Part shown: one piece after another, positions 7,383-15,783 of the stretch
Position numbering within the stretch: position 1 is the first letter of the stretch
Layout: each line of letters starts with the position of its first letter
Assembly: GCA_947302715.1 (NCBI GenBank)
Contig: CAMYVY010000007.1
Location: forward strand, 1 to 64,000
DNA from: an uncultured Clostridia bacterium
GTDB taxonomy: Bacteria > Bacillota > Clostridia > Peptostreptococcales > Anaerovoracaceae
Direction of reading: 5' to 3'
DNA length: 64,000 nt
Notes under the pieces: model-generated
Databases searched by the model: none
What the model saw: the letters and a program-made list of their open reading frames with translations, nothing else
What the model was told of the DNA's origin: nothing
Translations under genes and position numbers: made by a program

Positions 7383-9449
7383 CTAAACACGCTCTTCATA
7401 CCAGTAGTTCATATCCACATAGGTATTAATTCCGTTAACAAGACCGCTGTCCGTATACTGCCATGCAACATAGTCGCCCGGATATGAACAATTAGAGGAC
7501 CATTCGGCAACCCATACCGGAATATCGCTTAGCTGATCCATGTATAGACTGTCCATAAGCCAGTACTTGTTGGCATAAATCATAGCATCAAATCCGGCCT
7601 CACTTATTGTATCACAGAACGCTCTCACAATAGAAGTCCTTTCGGATACACTTATGTAATTATGTCTTCCTCCGTCAAACTCCTCCGTGTCGATAACAAG
7701 CGGCATAGTGATGTCAAATCCCTTTACGGCATTTATCAAGAAGTTTGCTTCCTGGACAGCTTCTTCAATGGTGGTGGCCTGCGTAAAGAAATACGCGCCC
7801 ACCTTCAATCCTGCCTGGATCGCCCTATTGATATTGTCCTGTGCCCTATAGTCGTTGTACAAAAAACCGGATGCCGCAAATCGTCCGCCGGCTCTTACGA
7901 AGGCAAAGTCTATACCGTCCTGCTTGACTGCATTCCAGTCAATCCATCCGTTCCATTCGGAAACATCGATGCCCTTAAGAACCCTGCCCTCATTACCGTT
8001 CGACGAATTTTTGTTTCCTCCCGTAATTCCGGCAGTTTGAAATGCGAGTTCTCCGCCAAGTCCGGTAACGAGTTCGGTCGCCTTACCTTCAAGGAAGGTC
8101 CTTATCCTGTCTGCGACCTTGTCGCTGGTCAGAAGAAGCGGTACTCTCTTTATCTGAGCAAGGGCTCCGCCGGACACTCCATCAGGGAAGCTTTCTCCGC
8201 TTGCTACAACTATTTCTCCGGAATAATCGCTAAAGAATTTTTCAACGACAGCCATTGACGTGTCATATCTGTCGTTTCCGGAAACTCTGCTCACCCTACC
8301 CATTTCACTTAGTTCGGACTCAACCTGTTCGCTAATGGCAGCAGGGCCTCCAATGATGTAGTAGTTCCTGTAGGAGGTGTGCAGAAAACTCTTTTGTTCT
8401 TCCGTGAGTGATTTACCTGCCAAAAGAAGCGGCATTCTAAGCCCTGATGCAGAAAGAGCATCGGCATATGATGTTCCTGAAACCACAGCCATCTCTCCGC
8501 TCCATGATGCATAAACTTCCTCAAGAATCGCCAGGTTCGTTCCATATCGATCGGAACCCGCCAGTCTCTTCACTTCGTTTGAAACCGAAGATAGAGCGCT
8601 TTCTATTCTCTCAGAGACTGCACCGGTTCCTCCCAAGATATAAACTTTCCCGGCATTTCGGTTCAGATTATTCTTGACATAATCGATGATTATATCGGCA
8701 GTCGCATCCGAGATCAAAATTATCGGTGCGGAATTTTTCTCTGCCAAATATGCTCCGGCAAGTGCATCAGGATAGGCTTCTCCGGTTGCAATTACGATGT
8801 TGTCGAATTCGCTTACTCCAAGTTCCTTTTTTAGAGCATTTGCAATTTCAAGCGAAGTATCATATCGATTGTATCCGGAGAGTCGCTCCACACTAATCTC
8901 GTAGTTTCTGTCATCAAAGGCTTCAAAGCTGGAAACGGTAACTGTTTCCAAGCTGTCCTCGATTATCACTGCATCGGAATAAGCTTCCTTGATAAGCTCG
9001 GCTACCTGATTTTCGTCTTCGTCGATGATTTCTTCACCGATGGTTTCTTCACCGATGGTTTCTTCAATAGTGATTTCGTCCTCGTTTGCAGATTTCGCAT
9101 CGGCATCTATCGCATTTTCTACAGCATCTTCTTTAGTGACATCTGTTGCATCTTCTGAAGCGACATCCGCATCACCCTCTGTAGCTACATCTGTTTCTGC
9201 ATCAGCAGCAATATCCGTTGCATTTTCTTCAGCAACATCTGTTTCTGCATCAGCAGCAATATCCGCAGCATTTTCTTCAGCGACATCTGTTTCTGCATCA
9301 GCAGCAATATCCGTTGCATCTTCTGTAACTACATCTGTATCGGTCGACTCGTCTGCAAAGACCACTCCTGTTTGGAAGACAATAAAAAACAGCAATACAA
9401 GTATTGCCATCACTATTCCCCTAACGTGAATATCTCTAATCCGACTCAT
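7383..9449 (-). CDS. CWB2 protein with C-terminal GH25 lysozyme domain
   Basis: This is a predicted beta-1,4-N-acetylmuramidase that cleaves peptidoglycan glycan strands. It has 688 residues: signal peptide (about 1-33), an acidic low-complexity region (about 35-150) built on a 16-residue repeat (TDIAADAETDVAEENA), three CWB2 repeats (about 185-480), and a GH25 domain from about 493 to the end. GH25 hallmarks are GIDVSEWNG at its start, VGAYFF, the acidic VIDTEEF catalytic motif near 585-590 and a WQYTDSG motif near the end. It is the first gene of the operon continuing into the L,D-transpeptidase and the CWB2/beta-domain protein. The promoter at 9527-9556 lies upstream. Confidence 0.92.
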   Translation of the reverse strand: MSRIRDIHVRGIVMAILVLLFFIVFQTGVVFADESTDTDVVTEDATDIAADAETDVAEENAADIAADAETDVAEENATDIAADAETDVATEGDADVASEDATDVTKEDAVENAIDADAKSANEDEITIEETIGEETIGEEIIDEDENQVAELIKEAYSDAVIIEDSLETVTVSSFEAFDDRNYEISVERLSGYNRYDTSLEIANALKKELGVSEFDNIVIATGEAYPDALAGAYLAEKNSAPIILISDATADIIIDYVKNNLNRNAGKVYILGGTGAVSERIESALSSVSNEVKRLAGSDRYGTNLAILEEVYASWSGEMAVVSGTSYADALSASGLRMPLLLAGKSLTEEQKSFLHTSYRNYYIIGGPAAISEQVESELSEMGRVSRVSGNDRYDTSMAVVEKFFSDYSGEIVVASGESFPDGVSGGALAQIKRVPLLLTSDKVADRIRTFLEGKATELVTGLGGELAFQTAGITGGNKNSSNGNEGRVLKGIDVSEWNGWIDWNAVKQDGIDFAFVRAGGRFAASGFLYNDYRAQDNINRAIQAGLKVGAYFFTQATTIEEAVQEANFLINAVKGFDITMPLVIDTEEFDGGRHNYISVSERTSIVRAFCDTISEAGFDAMIYANKYWLMDSLYMDQLSDIPVWVAEWSSNCSYPGDYVAWQYTDSGLVNGINTYVDMNYWYEERV

Positions 9450-9665
9450 AATAATACCCTTTATGTCCCCTCAAACTAATTGTATAACTAATCTTTGATT
9501 CCCCATCTGGATAACCCAGTGCTGAAATTATAACATGTATAGGTGAGTCAGCACAATAATAAGTTAATAATCTTAAGAAATAAATTACATATATAACTAT
9601 ATATTGCGATTAGCGCAGTTGAAGACCACAATTATTTATACTATTTTGGTTTGCAATAAAACAAT
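9450..9665. other. Promoter-bearing intergenic region between gtrA-like gene and GH25 operon
   Basis: This AT-rich 216-base gap separates the wall-polymer operon from the GH25 operon. Beyond the promoter candidate at 9527-9556 I see no gene and no strong terminator. Confidence 0.5.
9527..9556 (-). promoter_or_regulatory. Candidate promoter of the GH25-LDT-CWB2 operon
   Basis: On the minus strand, TTGTGC, an 18-base spacer and TATAAT are preceded by TGT, which gives an extended -10. The -10 lies about 77 bases upstream of the ATG at 9449. This supports separate transcription from the polymer operon upstream. Confidence 0.55.
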
Positions 9666-10070
9666 TTACTTAAACACCCAGAACTTACTGATGAAGTAAT
9701 TAAGGATGAGTCCGATTATGCTCGCCGCAATCTTTGCTACAAATCCTTCAACGCCGAAAAGCATTTGAGTAATACCGAGCTTCATCAAAAGAGGGACGAG
9801 TATCACTACGACCGCGCCAGAGAAAAGTCTACCGGCAACGAATTCCACCACCTCTTTTAGTATCTCACCGGCGCCGGAGGTCTTGCTCATGAATACGTAT
9901 TTTCGATTCAAAATATATGCGACACCCACAGCCGCAATCCAAGCGACAACATTCGAAGGTGTGACTCCAAGCCCTGCGAATTTGACCAAAAGCGAATAGA
10001 CTACATAATCAACAGCTGTAACTATTACGCCGACTATTACATAAACGATAGGTTCGCGATATTTTTCCAT
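9666..10070 (-). CDS. GtrA-like small membrane protein
   Basis: This 134-residue protein has four predicted membrane helices and fits the GtrA family (PF04138), recognisable from the AVDYVVYSLL, YILNRKYVF and NYFISKFWVF blocks. GtrA proteins are proposed to flip undecaprenyl-linked sugars so that a polytopic transferase can use them outside the cell. The partner GtrB-like transferase and a YfhO-type protein are encoded upstream in the same run. It begins three bases after the TagO-like gene stops, with GAGAGGTAGGG before the ATG, and is the last gene of the polymer operon. Its assignment to wall-polymer glycosylation is inference from context. Confidence 0.85.
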   Translation of the reverse strand: MEKYREPIVYVIVGVIVTAVDYVVYSLLVKFAGLGVTPSNVVAWIAAVGVAYILNRKYVFMSKTSGAGEILKEVVEFVAGRLFSGAVVVILVPLLMKLGITQMLFGVEGFVAKIAASIIGLILNYFISKFWVFK

Positions 10071-10073
10071 GCC

Positions 10074-11177
10074 CTACCTCTCATAATGGTTGCTCTCGGT
10101 CGCCGAACCGTAGTCATCCGTAGATTTCGCTGCCTTCCTCGATTTACCGGTGATGGCATTCGTGGGATCGGTCAGGAATACATAGATATATAGACATGCC
10201 ACAGCAAATAGAATCAAGGTCTCCATCTTGAGATTCTTACTAAGAAGTATAGCCGCAACTCCCATAATTCCGCTGAGTCCATAAAGCATTATCACCGCTC
10301 GTCTGTGTCCATAGCCCGAGGCCATGAGTACATGATGCAGATGGCTCTTATCCGCGTGCATTATGGATTCCTTGTTGAAGGTTCTTCTCACTATAGCAAA
10401 CAGAGTATCAAAGAGCGGCAGTGCCAAAATCAAAATCGGTACTATCAAGGTGATTGCCGCCGAGCTCTTTAACCTTCCCATTGTGGACAAGGTCGCTATC
10501 ATGAAGCCAAGAAATAGCGCGCCACCGTCCCCCATAAACGTCTTTGCCGGAGAGAAGTTAAACGGAAGGAAGCCGAGGCATGCTCCCGAGATTGCAATAA
10601 ATCCCATGGTCGCAGCAACTCTTCCCATCATCTGTCCGTCATTGGAAATTACATAGGCCATGCATAGCGTGTTTATTACTACGGTTCCCGCCGCAAGTCC
10701 ATCAAGGCCGTCAATCAGATTTATGGAATTCGTAATTCCGACTATCCAAAGAACCGTAATTATAAAATCGGCAGCAGTGCTGAAGTGGAGCACGCCTTCT
10801 CCGAAATAGTTATGCATTATCTCGATGCGTATGCCAAGTACATACATGAGAATCGCGGTCAGAAGCTGGACCAGGAATTTTATATACGCAGGAAGGTCAT
10901 GTTTGTCATCGTAGACTCCGAGCGCAAACATGATTAGTCCTCCAAGCATTATCGTCGGAATATGATTGTACCGCGCAATGAAAAACAGAAAAACTATAAA
11001 CGTGGCAACGAAAATAGCCAAACCGCCAAGCGCCGGTATGCTTCTTCGGTGCATTCTTCTTCCGTCCTCGGGAACGTCCATGATTTCAAATCTGTGGGCG
11101 AGCCCCATGCTGATCGGTGTCATGAAAAGGGAAATCACGAATGCCAGTATAAATATTATCAAGTATGTGCTAACCAA
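10074..11177 (-). CDS. tagO: Undecaprenyl-phosphate sugar-phosphate transferase (TagO/WecA type)
   Basis: This polytopic enzyme would transfer a HexNAc-1-phosphate from a UDP-sugar onto undecaprenyl phosphate, the first membrane step of wall teichoic acid and related polymers. About ten helices are predicted. Family motifs are MHRRSIPALGG, GVYDDKHDLP, NLIDGLDGLAAG, FMGDGGALFLGF and HADKSHLHH. I take TTG at 11177 (LVSTYL) as the start because AGAAGGGG lies seven bases upstream and the longer frame to 11216 would overlap the preceding gene. The C-terminal tail (about 30 residues) is hydrophilic. It lies between the large TagF-HAD gene and the gtrA-like gene. Confidence 0.9.
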   Translation of the reverse strand: MVSTYLIIFILAFVISLFMTPISMGLAHRFEIMDVPEDGRRMHRRSIPALGGLAIFVATFIVFLFFIARYNHIPTIMLGGLIMFALGVYDDKHDLPAYIKFLVQLLTAILMYVLGIRIEIMHNYFGEGVLHFSTAADFIITVLWIVGITNSINLIDGLDGLAAGTVVINTLCMAYVISNDGQMMGRVAATMGFIAISGACLGFLPFNFSPAKTFMGDGGALFLGFMIATLSTMGRLKSSAAITLIVPILILALPLFDTLFAIVRRTFNKESIMHADKSHLHHVLMASGYGHRRAVIMLYGLSGIMGVAAILLSKNLKMETLILFAVACLYIYVFLTDPTNAITGKSRKAAKSTDDYGSATESNHYER

Positions 11178-11190
11178 GTATTTACCCCTT

Positions 11191-14100
11191 CTAATTATTT
11201 GATAGCAAAAGCTCAACTACTCTTTCAGTGGAATGTCCGTCACAACCGGAGAACATCTCATCTCTGAAAGCTCGCATTTTAGAGTAATCGTAAGTATCCA
11301 GATTGTCAAGGCATTTTGCCAGGTCAACGGAGCTCTTGATTATGGGACAGAAGATATAATCCCTGAAGTCAAAGACGTTGATATTCCTTGCCTTCATCAT
11401 TTCCTCGTAATCGTAGGCCGTGGAGAAAACAGGTTTCTCCATGAGTGCACTTTCGAAGAAGCCGTCTCTATAGTCGCCTACCACAATGTCCGAAGCGATA
11501 AGAAGTTCCCTCACCGTCATCTCACCGACTATCGTCTTTGAGAAGCCGGGAACATCGTAGATATTTTTATATGGTCTGTCCAACTGCTCCTTGTTGTAGT
11601 TAAAGACGAGAACGTATTCGTCTCCGACGAGCTTCGCAAGTTCCTCGAAGTCGAGAAGTTTCGCCCACTCTCTCAGTTCGCCGTTTGGCCTTAGCATCGG
11701 CATATAGAATATGACCTTCTTTGAAGCAGCCTCGGGGAATATTTTCTCAAGCTCTCTCCTAAACTCTTCTCTATTGTCTTCAAAGAACATATCCGTATTG
11801 CAGCATCCGAGCAAGCTGCAATCCGTCATCGACATATGGCTATAATTTTTCCTATATCGCTCCTCCTCTTTTTTTGCCGGAATCTGGAGTATGGAAATGT
11901 CGTTGGTTCCCGAGAGCTTTCTATATTTTTCTCTCCACTTAAGGAAGTAGTTTACACCCATGGCCTTTCCGTAAAGATTAAACGGATTATCCGGGAGCAA
12001 GACTTCCTTCGTTCTTCCCTCGAGCTGAATCATCGAAAGAAGATGAATGGCCTCGCTTGCGACGATATACCTTGCATGAAGGATTTTATCCGCAACCCTA
12101 ACCATGTCCTCATCGGTTTTTACTTCTCCGAGAGGAAGTTCCTCATAAGTCACATCGCGTATTTCATCAAGGATTCCCTTTTGGGAAAGCTCGGTTTTAA
12201 GCTTATTTATGACTCTCCTTAACGTTCCGTTCGTAACCTTCTTTCCATTTGAAACAAAGAGGATAGTGCCGGCATCGTCGGAATTCGTCATTCGCATTTC
12301 TTCCAGACGCTCCTCGTAAATCTTTTTAAAGCGCCTTGCTTTTTCCGATAGTGCCTTGTATTTCTGCTTGTTGTCCAAACTCATTTTTAGTTCGTCGGCA
12401 TCAAGGACTCTTCCCTCATCAACCGGATCCCCCGGGAGGATCTGATAGAGCTCGTCATATCTTTCTCTTGTCTCGCCTTCGGTTCTCGTCACCGACATAA
12501 CTACGTTTGTCGTAACGGTTCCCTGTCCTCTTGTTAATTCCTTTTCAAAGAGTTTATCAAGCTGCTCATCCGTATACGGCGGAGCGAATTCTCTCTTCAC
12601 TCCATAAAGGGAAACCGAGTCATAGAGGCTTCCTACAGCCTCCGCGAATTTCGGATTGTCCGCATTCTTGTTGAAATAATCAAAGACAAATTCATAGAGG
12701 AGATGGTCGGTGTCCTCCGGATTCTTTAATTCCAGCTCTGCATACTTTGATGCAAATTCAGGAAGAAGCCTCTCCATCGAAGAGAAGAGTTCCTCCTGGT
12801 AATGAACGGGAACGATGACCGGTTCCACCCTTCCTGAGCCGTCATCGGCATAGCGATATTCTTCAACGCTCTTATATGGCATGTTCGCAAAGAACGCCTC
12901 GCAGAAAACCATGCGATTGTCGTTGGTTGTGAAATTATGTCTTATGGTTCCGTCCATCGACGGCAGAATCGAGCGACTGTAGTAATACGGAATCGTCGCT
13001 TCAGCATTCCCGGTCAGATTTCTCCAAAGTCTGTTCAGGCAATCTTGATTGTATCCTCTTCCCCAATATTCGACTACCGCGAATTCCTCATCGGGGTTTA
13101 TTTCCTGTTTGAGATAATCGTCCACGATTACTCTCTCTTCGCGAGCTTTACCGAGAAGATATTCGTGATATGCCTCCGAGTTTTCGAATATCTCAACCAG
13201 GCTTACCATCTCTTCCGCATTATCAAAGTCGATTCTGTCGGCATCGATGTAGGGGAAGAGTTCTCTGAATTTATCTTCATTTAAATCCATGGCACCAAAG
13301 AGTTTCTCCTTGGTCTGCAGGTCAACAAAATTGCCATAGCTTCCCCAGAAGCCTTCGTCTATTTCATCGATATACGATGGAATCTTCCAGAGCCTGCGGG
13401 AACCATATATGTATTTGGTTTTAATGTCGAGCTTTCTTTTTTCGATTATCGCATCCGCGATTCTCTTTAAATGGTGACCGTCTCTTGAAATGAAGTAGAG
13501 CGTTTTGTATCCCCTTCTCTCTGCGTCTCTAAGAGCCCAGTCAACATAAGGAACGAAGCAAAGAGCAACGAAGGAAATTACAAATTCATCCTTGACAAAA
13601 TAATGCTTGCTGATCATCCTTGACTGCATGGCGGAAACCAGATAGCTGTCATAGGTTCCGACGGATTCCATAAGCGAAAGTTGTGCTTCTTTCGGTTCCG
13701 GCTTTTCGATTCTTCTCGTGGATATTTCGAACATCCTCGCTCTGAATTCATCGGCACCGGGATTGTCTCCATAGTGAATCCATTTCTCGAAGTCGTAATA
13801 CGGTTCGAAGCTTTTATAAACCTCGAAGAAAAGTTTTTGCGTCGTCTTCTGTACACCGTAGTCGCTGGAAAGGAAAATCGGAAGTCCCGAAAGCATACCT
13901 TCGGGATCGGCTTTATCAAGAAGCTTCTTGATGAAGTCCTTTGACAGATACATGTCACTTACAAGAACTACGGTTTCTCCTCGAGAAACCAATTCCCTAA
14001 GCATCTCTATGTTTTCATCAAGCGGAATCGAATTGTCATATTCCGCCTCAAGCTCCCACTCCATGAGCTTTTCGATTTGCGCATCGTTTAACTCATAGAC

Positions 14101-15699
14101 ATCGGCAATTCTCTTAAAGATTTCTTCAAACTGTATTTCTATTTTATCCGATTTTCGGACGTCTTGAGTTTTGTTGTAATATTCCCTTACGTTAAATTCC
14201 GCGGAATGCCTTATCCCCGGATAATTGTGAACCAAGGCGAAGGGGAAGCCTCCTACTTCAGCGCCCTTCTCCTGCATGCGCTCCTTGACGTAATAGAAGA
14301 TGCCTTCGGGTTCGAGTACCTTTCTTGAAATCAAAGTATCGAAGATATCAAAGCTGTAGAGCGTCTTAAATTCCCTCTCCTTGATTTCAAAATCGAGGAC
14401 TCTCTTTATAATTTTCTCGAAGTCATCCTTACCATTGGAATACGCCCACATGAGTTCGTTGAGTTCCTTAATGCGCTCGGCTTCACTTCGATTGTCGTTT
14501 TGATTCTCGTTTTGATTGTCAGCGGCAGAAGAACTACCGGCATAATACGCTTCGTAATTCCCCATTGCATAGAGGAGCTCATTCATCGTTTTTGCAATCT
14601 GTCCCGTGGTTCTTTCGAAGTATTTATCCTTGGTGTCCACGGTACCTATGTATTCCTCATAGTCAAATATGTATCTAATGTAATGCTTTATCCCCATTGC
14701 AATCATGTCTGAAAAGATGGCCGAATAATCAACGATGGCCACCTCGACCTCATGCATGATTTCATAGAAGTCATTTCTGTTATCCCAAAAAAGGAAGTGC
14801 GGGCGGTCGCCATATTTCTCCCACGCCTTTAGGAAGCCAACCTCCTTTTCCATATTTGGGTGCACCTTAAAGATAAAGAGGATATTATTCTTTTCGCAAT
14901 AATCGTAGAGCTTTTCGAAGTCCGGAATTGCCCTCGTAAATGTTCCTCCAAGTTTCGCCCTGTATGTCGGCGCATAAACGAACAGCTTCGCGTCCGCACC
15001 AAGACCCTTCGCCTTTCTTATGTCATGATCAAAGCTCTCTATGGGTTCAAAGTTTTGCTGATAGAGATTTCTCACGTAGCCTGTTCTAAGGAATTTGTCT
15101 TCGTCTACACCGCAGTCGTTCACGAACTCCTCTTCAATCACGGGGCTCGTTACGGTCATAAGCTGATGGTCCCTATAGAAGGTTCCGCGTTTGACATATT
15201 TTTTGGCTATGTCCATTGCGATATCGCCTTCGAACAATCTTCTTTCAATGGTCTTAAATCCAACTCCGTGCCAGAGGTTCAGGTATTTGATATTGCTGAA
15301 TCCATCGGGAAGTATGTATTTAACCTGCTCGGAAACAACGACACCGGTTTTGGAAATGACAAACTGTCCCTCCGGTGATTCGATATTGACCGCATAGAAT
15401 CCGAGAGCCTTAACCTGGGCTATGGTTTCTTCATCATCGCAGAACCAATAAGCCTTGATGTCCGGACGATATTTGTTTATGTATACAAAGAGATACTTGG
15501 GGTTTCCCCTAAAGTCCTGTCCGCTCTGACCGGCAGTAAACGCCCAGATGTGCTCCCGGTCAAAGCCCTCAAATCTTTCCTTTACTTCTTGAAGCTCCTT
15601 CCTTATCAAAGCCTTCTCTTCCAATGCATTGTCATTTAGCCTTGTTACCTTGGGAATTAAGGAAAGAAGCCGTCTTCTTATCACTGATTTTTTTGCCAT
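11191..15699 (-). CDS. Large multidomain TagF-like / HAD-like protein
   Basis: The 1502-residue product combines several modules. Residues about 45-440 form a CDP-polyol glycerophosphotransferase (TagB/TagF, PF04464) with NLWHGVGFK, YAPTYR, FKVHPN and VDYSAIFSD. A HAD-like domain starts near 447 (SFDIFDTLISRK) and continues to about 690 (VLVSDMY, HYGDNPGADEF). Residues about 700-1060 are a conserved-looking region of unknown function (YFISRDGHH). From about 1160 a second TagF-like module ends in the family-typical GCDGHSTERV tail, but its motifs are altered (MPMLRP, VVGDYRDGFF), so it may be inactive. There is no signal peptide, so it is probably peripheral on the inner face of the membrane. 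CGGAG precedes the ATG. It sits between the yfhO-like and tagO-like genes. Substrate and linkage are unknown. Confidence 0.85.
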   Translation of the reverse strand: MAKKSVIRRRLLSLIPKVTRLNDNALEEKALIRKELQEVKERFEGFDREHIWAFTAGQSGQDFRGNPKYLFVYINKYRPDIKAYWFCDDEETIAQVKALGFYAVNIESPEGQFVISKTGVVVSEQVKYILPDGFSNIKYLNLWHGVGFKTIERRLFEGDIAMDIAKKYVKRGTFYRDHQLMTVTSPVIEEEFVNDCGVDEDKFLRTGYVRNLYQQNFEPIESFDHDIRKAKGLGADAKLFVYAPTYRAKLGGTFTRAIPDFEKLYDYCEKNNILFIFKVHPNMEKEVGFLKAWEKYGDRPHFLFWDNRNDFYEIMHEVEVAIVDYSAIFSDMIAMGIKHYIRYIFDYEEYIGTVDTKDKYFERTTGQIAKTMNELLYAMGNYEAYYAGSSSAADNQNENQNDNRSEAERIKELNELMWAYSNGKDDFEKIIKRVLDFEIKEREFKTLYSFDIFDTLISRKVLEPEGIFYYVKERMQEKGAEVGGFPFALVHNYPGIRHSAEFNVREYYNKTQDVRKSDKIEIQFEEIFKRIADVYELNDAQIEKLMEWELEAEYDNSIPLDENIEMLRELVSRGETVVLVSDMYLSKDFIKKLLDKADPEGMLSGLPIFLSSDYGVQKTTQKLFFEVYKSFEPYYDFEKWIHYGDNPGADEFRARMFEISTRRIEKPEPKEAQLSLMESVGTYDSYLVSAMQSRMISKHYFVKDEFVISFVALCFVPYVDWALRDAERRGYKTLYFISRDGHHLKRIADAIIEKRKLDIKTKYIYGSRRLWKIPSYIDEIDEGFWGSYGNFVDLQTKEKLFGAMDLNEDKFRELFPYIDADRIDFDNAEEMVSLVEIFENSEAYHEYLLGKAREERVIVDDYLKQEINPDEEFAVVEYWGRGYNQDCLNRLWRNLTGNAEATIPYYYSRSILPSMDGTIRHNFTTNDNRMVFCEAFFANMPYKSVEEYRYADDGSGRVEPVIVPVHYQEELFSSMERLLPEFASKYAELELKNPEDTDHLLYEFVFDYFNKNADNPKFAEAVGSLYDSVSLYGVKREFAPPYTDEQLDKLFEKELTRGQGTVTTNVVMSVTRTEGETRERYDELYQILPGDPVDEGRVLDADELKMSLDNKQKYKALSEKARRFKKIYEERLEEMRMTNSDDAGTILFVSNGKKVTNGTLRRVINKLKTELSQKGILDEIRDVTYEELPLGEVKTDEDMVRVADKILHARYIVASEAIHLLSMIQLEGRTKEVLLPDNPFNLYGKAMGVNYFLKWREKYRKLSGTNDISILQIPAKKEEERYRKNYSHMSMTDCSLLGCCNTDMFFEDNREEFRRELEKIFPEAASKKVIFYMPMLRPNGELREWAKLLDFEELAKLVGDEYVLVFNYNKEQLDRPYKNIYDVPGFSKTIVGEMTVRELLIASDIVVGDYRDGFFESALMEKPVFSTAYDYEEMMKARNINVFDFRDYIFCPIIKSSVDLAKCLDNLDTYDYSKMRAFRDEMFSGCDGHSTERVVELLLSNN

Positions 15700-15783
15700 A
15701 TATAATTAGCTCCGTTCAATCGTTTTATCAAAAAATATCGAAAACGAAAATATCGAAATATCAAAACCTAAACACGTATTTTA

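Noticed and set aside
8309..9429. Long open frames antisense to the GH25-CWB2 gene
   Set aside because: They result from codon bias and the acidic repeat on the real strand, and lack start signals and domains.
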